From a virus, in IMG/VR virus record IMGVR_UViG_3300009181_000011, positions 1-40,905 of that record: DNA of 40,905 bases. One strand, given 5' to 3'. The notes under the pieces are model-generated. The model saw only the letters and a list, made by a program, of their open reading frames with translations, was not told the origin of the DNA and did no database searches. Positions 9,360-17,350 of the stretch are shown piece by piece. Positions within the stretch are counted from its first letter, which is position 1. Each line of letters starts with the position of its first letter. The translations under genes and the position numbers were made by a program.

Positions 9360-9937
9360 CAGGCTCTCCCAGCTTGTGACCAGAGTACTGCCCTGGTCGA
9401 GATGGCTTTGTTGGCGGTGTTGACTGTTCTGGCAGCACCGTCGGCAACAGAGAACCTTCTTTCAACCTCGCGCAGCGCGGTATTCTCTTGGTCCATTCCA
9501 AGCCCTGGGCCCACAAGGACTGCCAGTCGGTATCCAATAGCCTCGGCAACAAGGTCGTCAAGTTGCGCAATGTCATTAGGCTCTGCCACGTATTTAAGCC
9601 ACGCCCCAGGAGTATCTGTGTAGAGATACCCGGCCTCAGTTGACCAGTCGTAACCGTCATCTACAGACGTCCTTGAATCAAGCAGAGCGATAATTTTCAA
9701 ACAATCCTCGGGAATGAGGTATCCATAGCTCCATCCATCCATGGGGTCTCCGGTGCTGGTAAGCTCTACTCTTTTAATTGTAGAGCCGTATAGCCCCTGG
9801 ACTAGGGTGGTGCGAGTAGCGTGACGGCACCAGTTGGCACACAGTGTGGCAGAATTACCGGCGTCGTTAATGGACTGAATCTGCCCGACCCCGAGGGCCA
9901 TGAGGGCGAAGTTTGCTAGTTCTGTCGTGTTTCTCAT
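9359..9937 (-). CDS. Tail tubular protein A-like head-tail adaptor
   Basis: A 192-residue protein. The N-terminus (NTTELANFALMALGVGQI, then a C-A-N-W-C-R-H segment) has the helical form of T7 gp11-like tail tubular protein A: 'ALxxLGxxxI', a short disordered loop, then a helix ahead of a region contacting the portal. These proteins make the ring that joins the portal to the tail nozzle. It lies between the capsid gene, after a terminator, and the nozzle gene. ATG at 9937 has a GAGG ribosome-binding site a few bases upstream. Confidence 0.7.
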   Translation of the reverse strand: MRNTTELANFALMALGVGQIQSINDAGNSATLCANWCRHATRTTLVQGLYGSTIKRVELTSTGDPMDGWSYGYLIPEDCLKIIALLDSRTSVDDGYDWSTEAGYLYTDTPGAWLKYVAEPNDIAQLDDLVAEAIGYRLAVLVGPGLGMDQENTALREVERRFSVADGAARTVNTANKAISTRAVLWSQAGRA

Positions 9938-9950
9938 GGTTACCTCGGAA

Positions 9951-9979
9951 AAGAAGCCCCCTGAACAGACTCAGGGGGC
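9951..9979 (-). terminator. Terminator after the major capsid gene
   Basis: A perfect nine-base stem, GCCCCCTGA / TCAGGGGGC (9956-9979), with a six-base loop, followed on the minus strand by TTCTTTT. It lies just after the capsid stop. It is probably a partial terminator that keeps capsid mRNA abundant relative to the downstream tail genes. Confidence 0.8.
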
Positions 9980-9986
9980 AAAGTCA

Positions 9987-11105
9987 TCAGCTGACGGCGT
10001 AGTAGCCGGCGATGGCCGAGTTGCGCACCTCTAGGGTGTACTCCCCAACGATCATCTTCTTGTCATTGTCTCCGGTCTTGTCCAGATCCACAATCTGGAA
10101 CTGGCGTCCAGCCATAGGGGCAAGGCCGACGTCCGAGGACTTGATGGCGCGGATCTTGCCTGCAGGAGCCTGGATGTCGGTGTTGAGCGTGAGCTCGTGG
10201 CCGTACTTCGAGACGTAGCGGGAGACATACAGACCGCGTGAATCGCTGGTGGAGTCCAGCAGCGTGGTAGTCACGTTCGACCACGTGCCACTGGCAAACT
10301 TCCCACGTTCAATGGGATTCATCCAGAGCTCTGTCAGGTTGGCGCCGGCCTTGTCGAGAGACAACAGCCAGTCATCAAAGCCGGCTGCGGTCACAGCAGC
10401 AGCGGTCGTTGAGTTGATTCCGTTCGCAGCAAGGTAGGCATCAACGCCACCCATCACGCGGGCAGTGGTGTTGTCGGTCGGGGCTGTGATAAGGGGATTG
10501 GCCCAGCAAGCACGGGCAAGTGCCAAGTAGATGCGGTCAAGCTTCTTCTGGCTGATCTGAAGCAGAAGGTCGCCAGCGTTCACTTCACGGCGAACGGCGC
10601 GATCCGTTCCGCTGATCTTCACGTAGTCGGTGAAAATCTGGGTCAGGTTGTAGCGCTCGATCTCGAAGTTGTAATCGGTGGCGGCGTAGTCCTCACCTTC
10701 CAGCGCGGTGTTACCTACGAAGTTAGCCACGGCACCCACAATGTGGTTTGTGTCGTTGGCAGAACCGCCGATGTACGCTACGACCAGGGTTGTAGCGTTG
10801 GTGACCGAGGTCACACGATAGATGCGGTTAGCGATTTCAAGCACGCTACCGGCCCGAAGTCCAGAGGTGGAGGCCAAGATCAGGGCGGTTGGCGAAGCGA
10901 AGGCGTACTGTGTTCCAACGGTGCTTCCCCGGATCAGGCGAGCGTCGTCCCACCAGATGTGGCGGGTGTTGAACGCGGGAGCAACAACGGGGATACGGTT
11001 GAAGAAAGGAGTCTCTTCCTTCTTGATGAGGTAGAACGCCTTGGAAACGTCTCGGGCGTTGAGGTTTGCGGTAGTGTCGTAACTCGACAGTGGCATCGTG
11101 GGCAT
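9987..11105 (-). CDS. Major capsid protein (SU10/DUF5309-like)
   Basis: A 372-residue protein. The N-terminal region (NARDVSKAFYLIKKEETPFF, then N-R-I-P, then HIWWDDARL) matches the SU10-type/DUF5309 HK97-fold capsid family, in which a 'xTPxxNxLP' motif precedes 'xxxWxxDxL'. The beta-rich C-terminus ends in an EYTLEVRN segment, also typical. It sits next to a scaffold-like gene and upstream of the tail genes. A strong terminator follows directly, as expected for the most abundant late transcript. Confidence 0.88.
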   Translation of the reverse strand: MPTMPLSSYDTTANLNARDVSKAFYLIKKEETPFFNRIPVVAPAFNTRHIWWDDARLIRGSTVGTQYAFASPTALILASTSGLRAGSVLEIANRIYRVTSVTNATTLVVAYIGGSANDTNHIVGAVANFVGNTALEGEDYAATDYNFEIERYNLTQIFTDYVKISGTDRAVRREVNAGDLLLQISQKKLDRIYLALARACWANPLITAPTDNTTARVMGGVDAYLAANGINSTTAAAVTAAGFDDWLLSLDKAGANLTELWMNPIERGKFASGTWSNVTTTLLDSTSDSRGLYVSRYVSKYGHELTLNTDIQAPAGKIRAIKSSDVGLAPMAGRQFQIVDLDKTGDNDKKMIVGEYTLEVRNSAIAGYYAVS

Positions 11106-11117
11106 TTTGTGTTCCTA

Positions 11118-11930
11118 TTACCGTTTCAGACCCAAGGCTTGAGCCAGGGCCTGCTCGGAGGTTTTTGGTTCTTGTGGACCAGCAGCACCGCTGCCGGTGA
11201 TGATCGGCGAGTCACTCATGTATTTCTTGAAGCCGCTCATCCAGTTCAGAAAGCTTGCTGAGTTTGCAAGGGGCGACTCCGAGAATTGTTGGAAGTCGTT
11301 GGGGTCCATTGACTTCTTGGCAACCTGCAGCAGCTCCTCGCGCTTCTGGGGAGCTTCCCTGCCCCAGAGTTTCTCCAGTTCCATGACGCCAGCCTGGGCA
11401 GCTTCTTCGCGCTGCGCCTTGATAGCCGACATCAGTTGCGTAGTCTTCTTGCCGTTCTCTTTCCAGAGAGCCTCGGCAACGTCCTTGGGAAGATTCATGC
11501 GGTGATACAGATCGGCGGTGAACTCGTCCAGACCGGGCAAGGTGGGAAGCTCTGAGAGCTCTCCACTGCGGTCGAACTGGTAACCTCCGGGGGCATCTGG
11601 CCGTCCCATGGCCTTCCAGAAAGCACTGATCTGCTCAGGGGTCGCGTCTTTACCGGGGATGGCGGTCGTCTCGGCGAGACGTTTTTCGGCTTCCGACAGT
11701 TTACCCCGCGTGTCTTTGTAGGTCCGCGCCAGTTTGTCGAGCTTGTCGAACTGGCTGAGATCCGCATCGTCGAGCAGGTCTTTCGGTAGCTGTGCCATCC
11801 AGGCCGGCTTGGCCGTGGACTGGGCAGGGGTATTCTCACCCTGGGGAGCCGCTGTTGCGGGGTCATAGGTCGCAGCCACTGACGCCGCGGGAGCAGCTTG
11901 GGTGGCAGAGACCAGCATGGGGTCACTCAA
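11118..11930 (-). CDS. Capsid assembly scaffold-like protein
   Basis: A 270-residue protein. Residues 1-45 are Ala/Pro/Thr-rich and probably disordered; the rest is charged and helical with coiled-coil character (KLARTYKDTRGKLSEAEKRL and KAQREEAAQAGVMELEKLWG), ending in a basic helix EQALAQALGLKR. That layout, immediately upstream of the capsid gene, is typical of podovirus scaffolding proteins, which guide procapsid assembly and then leave. A protease-fused scaffold is unlikely because no catalytic motif is visible. The start overlaps the preceding gene by four bases. Confidence 0.75.
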   Translation of the reverse strand: MSDPMLVSATQAAPAASVAATYDPATAAPQGENTPAQSTAKPAWMAQLPKDLLDDADLSQFDKLDKLARTYKDTRGKLSEAEKRLAETTAIPGKDATPEQISAFWKAMGRPDAPGGYQFDRSGELSELPTLPGLDEFTADLYHRMNLPKDVAEALWKENGKKTTQLMSAIKAQREEAAQAGVMELEKLWGREAPQKREELLQVAKKSMDPNDFQQFSESPLANSASFLNWMSGFKKYMSDSPIITGSGAAGPQEPKTSEQALAQALGLKR

Positions 11931-12265
11931 TTGGATTTCCTTCCGAACAGTCGCCCGAAGAGTTGGCGCCGCCCTACCATGGGCTCGGGCGCCGGCTCAC
12001 CAAGCTTGGTGTCCGTCAGTAGTGAAACGTAGTCAACCGGGAAACTCCCGGTGGGTTTGTACACTCCTGATTCTCGCAGGAGCTCAATGCCAAACTGTTG
12101 CAGCGTCCGGTGCTCAGGGTCGCTGACCGCGCTCCAGTGATAGGTCCGCGCCAGAATGTCAGCTAGAACCTGCCTACCAGCCTCGCTACGTAGAACCTCA
12201 CGCCAAGCTTTGGAGCGTAGCTGCTTGGCTTGTGCCTCTCTGGCAAGTGTGTCTACCATACTCAT
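11927..12265 (-). CDS. Bbp19-like small virion-associated protein
   Basis: A 112-residue protein. Residues 25-70 (EAGRQVLADILARTYHW, then a segment ending LQQFGIELLRESGV) resemble the Bbp19-type domain found beside portal genes of BPP-1-like podoviruses; the C-terminus is basic (GRRQLFGRLFGRK). Its exact role is not established. It overlaps the portal stop and the scaffold start by four bases each, so it is translated with them. Confidence 0.6.
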   Translation of the reverse strand: MSMVDTLAREAQAKQLRSKAWREVLRSEAGRQVLADILARTYHWSAVSDPEHRTLQQFGIELLRESGVYKPTGSFPVDYVSLLTDTKLGEPAPEPMVGRRQLFGRLFGRKSN

Positions 12266-13890
12266 GACAGGCTCCCTGGAGCAGGCTGAGTAGGCGGCCT
12301 AGCCTGTGCTACAGCCATGGCTTGCATCTGGGCCTTAGCTTGCGCCTGCATAACCGCAGCCTGGTGGAGCGCCTCTGCAGAGGCTTTGCGGTATTTGTCA
12401 TCGGTGAGCACTGTCTGCATCCCGTTAGCCTCTCCGATCTGGTCTAGGATCTTCAAGGGGTCGAGTCCGTAGTTGATCTGCTGCGCCGCCTCGGGCATGA
12501 CTTGCTTGAGTGCTCCGATTCCCTGTACAAAGGATTCCACCCCGGCGAGTCCGTGGGCACGCTTCTGCAATGTCTGAAGAGGCGAGTTGTACTCGACCTC
12601 CAGTGACTCGTTCATGTCCATTCCCTCTGGGGGGTCGGGAAGCAGGCCAAACTCATCTGCGTACTTGATTAGCCCCGCCCACATTTGGTCGATCACTTCG
12701 CTGGTGGCCCTTCCAAAACGCGGCTGCAGGGTCGCAAAGGTCTCAGCCTGACGTCCAAGGAACTCTGCTCTGGTCATCTGCTTGTCGGTCTGGGTCTGCA
12801 TGAGAAAGAACTTCACGTCAAAGTGCCGGTCTAAGGCATCATGCAATTTAGCTTCCCGGTCTACACCGATTGGCCTGTTGATAGACTCGTTCACAGCCCT
12901 GATAGGTTGCCCGATCATAGATGGGGGAACCCAGTTAATACCCCCAGGATGCGTCTCGAAGCCCCGCTCCTGCAGCGAGTCGGGCACCATCAGGGCTGGG
13001 TTGAGCATCTTTTGGTCTGCCGTGAGCAGGTCTTCTGCGACAGCCTGCGCGATCTGTGCATCCCGAATGAACTGGAAGCCCGGCCCGTTACCATAAGCTG
13101 TGCCTGCCTCACGTTCCACACGGTGCACTAGGAAGGGGAACTCGTCATATCCACCTTCTTCTAAGAAGTGCGTGATACCGTCCATCCAATAAGTAGACTC
13201 ATAGGTATAGTTCTTGTTACCCTTGTCCTCTGGATCGTAGGCAACCCGCGGCCGGACGCAATGGTAGATTTCACGCTCCACGTAGGGACTGTTAGTCATC
13301 CCCTCTACATGGGCAGGGTCAATATGTGGCCACTTCTTGAGGATGTCGCCGTTGGTCATGTTATATCTGCGGAACAGTGTGTTCACCCGTCCGAAGTCAT
13401 CCTCGGAAATCCAGAAGTTCCCTGTGTCAAGCTTAGTGAAGGTCACTGTTTTGTTTACAGGGTCTGGCTGCATGAGGCCGGCAGCGGTGCAGGCCCAAGC
13501 AGCCTCATGGAAGAACTCGAACATCCACTCATAGAAGTTGCTCTGAGCGAGCATGGCGTACATGACTTCCTCAAGGCTCTTTTGAAAGTCTGCCACCCCC
13601 GGCGCCTTGTTCTTCATAGGGTCACGGTAGCGGAGGTTGAACCAGGTGTTGCCACGCGGGGCGATGTTCGAGCAGATGCCTGCTGCGTGCACCCTGACCG
13701 CAGTCTGACCTGACCCATCGTAAAGGTCATAGTTGATACCATGGGTCTTGTTCATGGTGTTGGTGAGGTCTTTGGTGATAGAAAAAATTAGCCTAGCCGT
13801 AACTGGCCAAAGGGCTTCGACCATGGAGCGCTTGGTTCGCAGTGCCGTGAGGTGCTGGTCGATGGACTTCCGCAGGTCGTCTGGGCTCAT
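12262..13890 (-). CDS. Portal (head-tail connector) protein
   Basis: A 542-residue protein of the podoviral head-tail connector family. It has the N-terminal helix of connector proteins (LTALRTKRSMVEALWPVT), a segment rich in aromatic residues (CSNIAPRGNTWFNLRY), a central stem/wing region, and a C-terminal Gln/Ala-rich helical barrel (QAAVMQAQAKAQMQAMAVAQ). The dodecameric portal is the DNA channel and the docking point for terminase and the tail. It lies directly downstream of the terminase gene. ATG at 13890 has GGGGG two bases upstream. The gap before it holds copy 2 of the CTAGCGCACA sequence. Confidence 0.88.
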   Translation of the reverse strand: MSPDDLRKSIDQHLTALRTKRSMVEALWPVTARLIFSITKDLTNTMNKTHGINYDLYDGSGQTAVRVHAAGICSNIAPRGNTWFNLRYRDPMKNKAPGVADFQKSLEEVMYAMLAQSNFYEWMFEFFHEAAWACTAAGLMQPDPVNKTVTFTKLDTGNFWISEDDFGRVNTLFRRYNMTNGDILKKWPHIDPAHVEGMTNSPYVEREIYHCVRPRVAYDPEDKGNKNYTYESTYWMDGITHFLEEGGYDEFPFLVHRVEREAGTAYGNGPGFQFIRDAQIAQAVAEDLLTADQKMLNPALMVPDSLQERGFETHPGGINWVPPSMIGQPIRAVNESINRPIGVDREAKLHDALDRHFDVKFFLMQTQTDKQMTRAEFLGRQAETFATLQPRFGRATSEVIDQMWAGLIKYADEFGLLPDPPEGMDMNESLEVEYNSPLQTLQKRAHGLAGVESFVQGIGALKQVMPEAAQQINYGLDPLKILDQIGEANGMQTVLTDDKYRKASAEALHQAAVMQAQAKAQMQAMAVAQARPPTQPAPGSLS

Positions 13891-13924
13891 ACCCCCATGC
13901 TAGCCGGAAAGGGTTTATGACTAG

Positions 13925-13934
13925 TGTGCGCTAG
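13925..13934. repeat. TGTGCGCTAG repeat, copy 2
   Basis: It reads CTAGCGCACA on the transcribed strand and includes the TAG stop of the large terminase gene. No strong hairpin follows here, only a weak GCTAGC palindrome before the portal start. Confidence 0.55.
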
Positions 13935-15259
13935 ACAATCCGTCTGGTAGCAGGTTCCCAGCGCCCCTGTTTCGCGCTGATCCTGGGGACATACATCGGT
14001 GATGCAGATGGTGGTATGGCGCCCAGATCCGGGTCCATGATCCTCGAGGTTGCATCCAGCATATCGTCGTGCAGCGCCGCCGAGATGTGGGGGAAGCTGG
14101 CCATCTCCTTCTTGAAAGCCTGTGTCAGGTCGATGCGGGCCCCATCAAGCAAGTCATAGATACAGTCCCGCGGCATGATCAGCCTGCGTGAACGTATCTC
14201 TGGAACCAGCCAGCGGATGCGCTCCTCCTTGGCCTTGGTGGCTTTGAGGGGAATGATCGGTAGACGGTACTGAATACGGGAGCCTTCGCGCTCAAAGTAG
14301 TCAATTTCCAAACCGCCGGCAGAGTCCTCGTATCCAATGCCTTTAAAACGGTACTTCTCGTGAAGCCGAACCATAGCTGACCACTTCTCGTCTAGGGCGA
14401 ACTTATCGCGTACCCATTCCCCGACGTAGTAATTCCGGTCCTTGCCCACTCCCACAGCTGCCATCACCGTGTAGTCCCCGAACTCCTTCTTCTTGGAGCC
14501 GCTAGGGTCCACTAATAGATACCAGTTGATATCCTGGAGCCGGTCGGCGTCCCAGTACTGGAGCGCGGTCATGTCGAACTCTGTGGTGCCGGCCTGCTCG
14601 ATGGTCTTACCCTCCCACACGTGCAGGTACTCTGCCGGGTCTCGGTCCTTGGCCTCTTCCCTCTGATCCTTGAGGTACTGCGGGGCCCAGGGGTTGTCGT
14701 CCATGTTCACCTCGATCACCACCGCGTTCTTGGGTGGGTGCAGAATCCAGCGGATGTAGCTGGCGTCCGCTTCGCTGTACGGGTTCATCACGACGAACAC
14801 CTGGGGGTCCAGACACCCGCGGCCAATGGTCGGCAGGGCGATGCGCCAGGACTTCTCGCTGACGTTCTCGGCCTCTTCCACCCAGAGGTCGGTGATGTTC
14901 TCGGCGCCCTTGATCTTGTTGGGGTCGGTCTTGATGCCGATGTAGGTGAACCTGGTGCCATTCAGCCCGCGGATCTCGGTGGCCAGCACCTCGTAGAACC
15001 AGCCTAGCCCCATGCGGTCGATGTCGTCGGTCAGCAACTGGTGTACGCTCTCGTCCAGGCTCTTCTGCACCTCGCGGGCGCAGATGATACGCCGGGGCCG
15101 CTCGAAGCCCTTCCAGAGAAGCCGTCGGGCCACCACCCAGGACTTGCCAGCACCTCGGCCACCGTGGACCACAACGAAGGGCGCGTCGGTAGTCATCACC
15201 GGCTCAAGCTTCTCGGGCACCTCGGACTCCAACAGCCCTTCCTCGGTGACGTTACTCAC
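13931..15259 (-). CDS. terL: Terminase large subunit
   Basis: A 442-residue DNA-packaging motor. Visible: Walker A GGRGAGKS at 33-40; Walker B DLWVEEAE near 124-131; coupling segment VVMNP near 156-160; and nuclease-domain acidic residues in LLVDPSGSKKKEFGDYTV (D251 and a following D) and HDDMLDA (about 405-411). This is the PBSX-like (Terminase_3/3C) layout. The enzyme translocates DNA with its ATPase and cuts concatemers with an RNase H-like nuclease. It starts at GTG, overlapping the small-subunit stop by eight bases. Confidence 0.95.
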   Translation of the reverse strand: MSNVTEEGLLESEVPEKLEPVMTTDAPFVVVHGGRGAGKSWVVARRLLWKGFERPRRIICAREVQKSLDESVHQLLTDDIDRMGLGWFYEVLATEIRGLNGTRFTYIGIKTDPNKIKGAENITDLWVEEAENVSEKSWRIALPTIGRGCLDPQVFVVMNPYSEADASYIRWILHPPKNAVVIEVNMDDNPWAPQYLKDQREEAKDRDPAEYLHVWEGKTIEQAGTTEFDMTALQYWDADRLQDINWYLLVDPSGSKKKEFGDYTVMAAVGVGKDRNYYVGEWVRDKFALDEKWSAMVRLHEKYRFKGIGYEDSAGGLEIDYFEREGSRIQYRLPIIPLKATKAKEERIRWLVPEIRSRRLIMPRDCIYDLLDGARIDLTQAFKKEMASFPHISAALHDDMLDATSRIMDPDLGAIPPSASPMYVPRISAKQGRWEPATRRIV

Positions 15260-15743
15260 CGCGGGGCTCCGGTCGAACTATCACCAGCTTCATGCCCGTG
15301 ATCTCGCGGTCCTTCTCGCCCTTCGGCTGCTGGGCCTGGTCCTTGTCGGTCAACGTCATCCCGGTACGCAGGGTGCGGATCAGTTCCAGCCGGCCACGCA
15401 GCCGCAGGCTCGGGTCAAGCTCGGGGCTCTCGAGCTCCTCGGCTGTCTTGCGGATCTGATCGTGCATCACCGAGATCCTGGTGCGCTCTGTGGTCATGTA
15501 TATCTCGATCAGCGGGACAGAGTCCTCTCTTTCGACCACGATGGGGGCCAGTGGCCGGCGGGGCTTCTGGGCAAGCATCACCCGCATCTTGCGGTCGTCG
15601 GAGTTCTTGTTCCTTGCGAGGAAGTCGCTCACCGTGGACCTGGGAATCCCCAGAGTAGTGGCGATGTTCGCATAAGACACCCCGGCCTCTCTCATTCGGA
15701 GAGCGTCGGGGTGCCATGGTTTGTCCTCAATCGGTCGGGCCAT
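15252..15743 (-). CDS. terS: Terminase small subunit
   Basis: A 163-residue protein with an N-terminal helix-turn-helix (ALRMREAGVSYANIATTLGI, then PRSTVSDFLARN, about residues 14-45), a central helical oligomerisation region (residues 90-130) and a charged C-terminus. It sits immediately upstream of the large subunit with an overlapping start. The small subunit recognises the packaging start site; a repeated CCGTACA just upstream (15755-15773) is a candidate binding site. ATG at 15743. Confidence 0.88.
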   Translation of the reverse strand: MARPIEDKPWHPDALRMREAGVSYANIATTLGIPRSTVSDFLARNKNSDDRKMRVMLAQKPRRPLAPIVVEREDSVPLIEIYMTTERTRISVMHDQIRKTAEELESPELDPSLRLRGRLELIRTLRTGMTLTDKDQAQQPKGEKDREITGMKLVIVRPEPRGE

Positions 15744-15754
15744 TAACCCATTAT

Positions 15755-15773
15755 CCGTACAGTTTGCCGTACA
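15755..15773. repeat. CCGTACA direct repeat upstream of the small terminase gene
   Basis: Two copies of CCGTACA (15755-15761 and 15767-15773), 12 bases apart start to start, fill most of the 30-base gap between a small zinc-motif gene and the small terminase gene. They could be a terminase-binding (pac-type) site or an operator. This is inference from position. Confidence 0.35.
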
Positions 15774-15944
15774 CTACTGTGCGGTCTTGTTCTTAGATCC
15801 CTTGGGCCGGCCACCCTTGGCACCATTGGCCTTAGCTGCTGCAGCCTTGGCCTCGGTGGTCTTGCTGCCGTTGTACGCTGCCCAGAGCTTCTTGAGCTCC
15901 TCGGGCGTCAGTTCGCCCCCGCAGTGGGGGCAGATGATGGCCAT
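15774..15944 (-). CDS. Small CPHC zinc-motif / AT-hook-like protein
   Basis: A 56-residue protein. It begins MAIICPHCGGELTPEEL, giving a CxxC knuckle at residues 5-8, and ends in a basic GRPKGSKNK segment resembling an AT-hook. Only one CxxC pair is present, so zinc binding would need a partner or dimer. It lies just upstream of the small terminase subunit and starts as TGATG on the preceding gene's stop. DNA binding during packaging or late regulation is plausible but unproven. Confidence 0.75.
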   Translation of the reverse strand: MAIICPHCGGELTPEELKKLWAAYNGSKTTEAKAAAAKANGAKGGRPKGSKNKTAQ

Positions 15945-16156
15945 CAGACGTTCTCCCCGTGCCTGCGGTCAAAGTCGGAGACCTTGGTCCAGGTCTTCAT
16001 GCGGCACGCAACAGGCGGCCAGTGGTCGCCGACCTGCTCGCTGATGGTAATCCAGTCGAAGGGAGTTGCCAAGGCCGCAGCCTCGCGCTTGGCCGCTGCC
16101 AGGGTCTTGGCCTTCAGGATGGTCTTGGTCATGCGGATCGTGGCTCGGTACAGCAT
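15944..16156 (-). CDS. Small basic protein of unknown function
   Basis: A 70-residue protein, basic in its first half (MLYRATIRMTKTILKAKTL) and followed by a helix rich in Ala and Lys, then DWITISEQVGDHWPPV. No family recognised. The internal ATG at 16156 is chosen because AAGGAGAGAGGG lies directly upstream. It is the second gene of the late unit and its stop overlaps the next start. Confidence 0.65.
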   Translation of the reverse strand: MLYRATIRMTKTILKAKTLAAAKREAAALATPFDWITISEQVGDHWPPVACRMKTWTKVSDFDRRHGENV

Positions 16157-16199
16157 CCCTCTCTCCTTGCCTGTTGTCCGGCAGGCTCCTGTGGTTGAT

Positions 16200-16400
16200 T
16201 TAGAACGGGCAGGTGGCGTCAACGTCGTCGAAGTTGGTCACCGTCGGGTTGGCCTTCTTCCACGCCTTGAACTCGGCCTTGCTGGCGAACCCGGCATTCA
16301 GCGCATCTTCCAGTTCCATGCCCGCGACTTCCTTTGCCCACTCGGCCTTGGCGTCCAGCTCGTTCTCGTTGAAATCGTAGAAAAACTCGTTGTCGTTCAT
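16200..16400 (-). CDS. Small acidic protein, first gene of the late unit
   Basis: A 66-residue acidic protein (MNDNEFFYDFNENELDAKAE) with a DALNAGFASKAEFKAWKK segment. No known family. It is the first gene after the promoter at 16435-16461, with an AAGGAGCAAAGAC ribosome-binding site. Its position suggests a head-of-late-operon regulator or accessory protein, but nothing in the sequence proves this. Confidence 0.65.
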   Translation of the reverse strand: MNDNEFFYDFNENELDAKAEWAKEVAGMELEDALNAGFASKAEFKAWKKANPTVTNFDDVDATCPF

Positions 16401-16434
16401 GTCTTTGCTCCTTGTCCTTCGTGGACAATCTCAA

Positions 16435-16461
16435 GTTATACCCATCATGTTGGCTTGTCAA
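16435..16461 (-). promoter_or_regulatory. Probable late-operon sigma70 promoter
   Basis: On the minus strand, TTGACA (16456-16461) is followed after 15 bases by TATAAC (16435-16440). Both hexamers are near consensus; the spacer is shorter than the ideal 17. It lies between the early-operon terminator and the first late gene. The short spacer may make it depend on an activator. Confidence 0.65.
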
Positions 16462-16490
16462 TGGGAAAAGTGAAAAATAGTTCGGGCATG

Positions 16491-16512
16491 AAAAAGCCCC
16501 CTTGCCGGGGGC
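16491..16512 (-). terminator. Terminator ending the early operon
   Basis: GCCCCC / GGGGGC stem (16496-16512) with a five-base loop, followed on the minus strand by TTTTT (16491-16495). It sits just after the gene ending at 16517 and before the late promoter, separating the two units. Confidence 0.88.
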
Positions 16513-16516
16513 CTGG

Positions 16517-16834
16517 TCACTCTATCCGTCTCGCCGTGCCCTTCTCGGTAGGTCGACCGTCCTCGATGCTGGTTCTGACCCATCTCCCATGGTCGGCCAT
16601 AGCCTTCCGCAGGCTGGCATAAATCTCATGTGAGCCCCTAGCCCCAGTTCGGCGCACCAAGGGCTTGGTTACTTCTACAAGGTAGGGCTCGGTTGTCTTG
16701 GGGCTCTCCTTACGGTTACTGCGTGGTGAGGCCTCTAGCTCTACAGCGAGAGGTCTGTAGACATTGATCACCAGCCAGCTGCGTGCCTCGAAGAGCTCTG
16801 GGCGGTGCACTATGTCCTCCATGAGGTCAATCAT
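16517..16834 (-). CDS. Hypothetical basic protein, last gene of the early operon
   Basis: A 105-residue, strongly charged protein (MIDLMEDIVHRPELFEARSW start; SYxSLRKAMADHGRW-like helix; basic C-terminus). No family recognised. The ATG at 16834 overlaps the preceding stop as ATGA, the pattern used throughout this operon. A terminator follows after five bases. Confidence 0.65.
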   Translation of the reverse strand: MIDLMEDIVHRPELFEARSWLVINVYRPLAVELEASPRSNRKESPKTTEPYLVEVTKPLVRRTGARGSHEIYASLRKAMADHGRWVRTSIEDGRPTEKGTARRIE

Positions 16835-16929
16835 CCAGATCCTCTTCCCACTAGAAAGACAATCTGGATGCCGAGGTTGGCGGCAGCGCACAGAAGTATG
16901 CCGAGGTTTATCGCCCGGTCCAGTTTCAC
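16831..16929 (-). CDS. Tiny membrane protein (32 residues)
   Basis: GTG-initiated, reading MKLDRAINLGILLCAAANLG then a hydrophobic stretch to a Gly/Arg-rich end. One transmembrane helix is likely (residues 7-27). Both ends overlap neighbours in the operon-wide pattern (GTGA upstream, ATGA downstream), supporting real translation despite its size. Function unknown; small early membrane proteins of phages sometimes alter host envelope processes. Confidence 0.55.
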   Translation of the reverse strand: MKLDRAINLGILLCAAANLGIQIVFLVGRGSG

Positions 16930-17081
16930 TTGTCGTGCTTCCTGATTAGTTTGCATACTGGGCAATCTTCTCGATGATTGGTCGATCCAAAGCTCATTGA
17001 CACGGCCTCGGTGTGGGCGATCTTTAGTGCCTCCACCAGCAAGCGCACAGTCTCTTTTTCGATGGCTTCGTGGTCACTCAT
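16926..17081 (-). CDS. Small protein with a CPVC motif
   Basis: A 51-residue protein (MSDHEAIEKETVRLLVEAL start) with a helix and a C-terminal REDCPVCKLIRKHDK segment, a single zinc-knuckle-like CxxC. No family recognised. ATG at 17081 overlaps the preceding stop by four bases. Confidence 0.6.
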   Translation of the reverse strand: MSDHEAIEKETVRLLVEALKIAHTEAVSMSFGSTNHREDCPVCKLIRKHDK

Positions 17082-17350
17082 GCCCCACCTCGGCCCTTGG
17101 TCAGGAGGGCGTGGATGGCTTGGGCAATATCGTAAGCTGACCACATCTCCTCGCCGTCAACGATGTCACCGACTACCTTGTGGATAGCATCCCTGCTCAC
17201 CACCTCGGGCTGGCGGGCGTTCCATGCTTCCAGAATCTCAGACTTGGGAATAAACACCCTCATCGGATTCCCGCAGTAGGTTCCGGTGCATGAGACATCG
17301 ACAACCAGTGCCTGAGTCTCTTCGTCAAATGCAATTCTATCAGCTTCCAT
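17078..17350 (-). CDS. Hypothetical protein
   Basis: A 90-residue protein. The first half is beta-like with VVDVSCTGTYCGNPMRVFIP, which contains two Cys; the second half is helical (DAIHKVVGDIVDGEEMWSAY). No family recognised. A GGAGGG ribosome-binding site precedes the ATG at 17350, which lies inside the end of the upstream gene. Confidence 0.65.
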   Translation of the reverse strand: MEADRIAFDEETQALVVDVSCTGTYCGNPMRVFIPKSEILEAWNARQPEVVSRDAIHKVVGDIVDGEEMWSAYDIAQAIHALLTKGRGGA

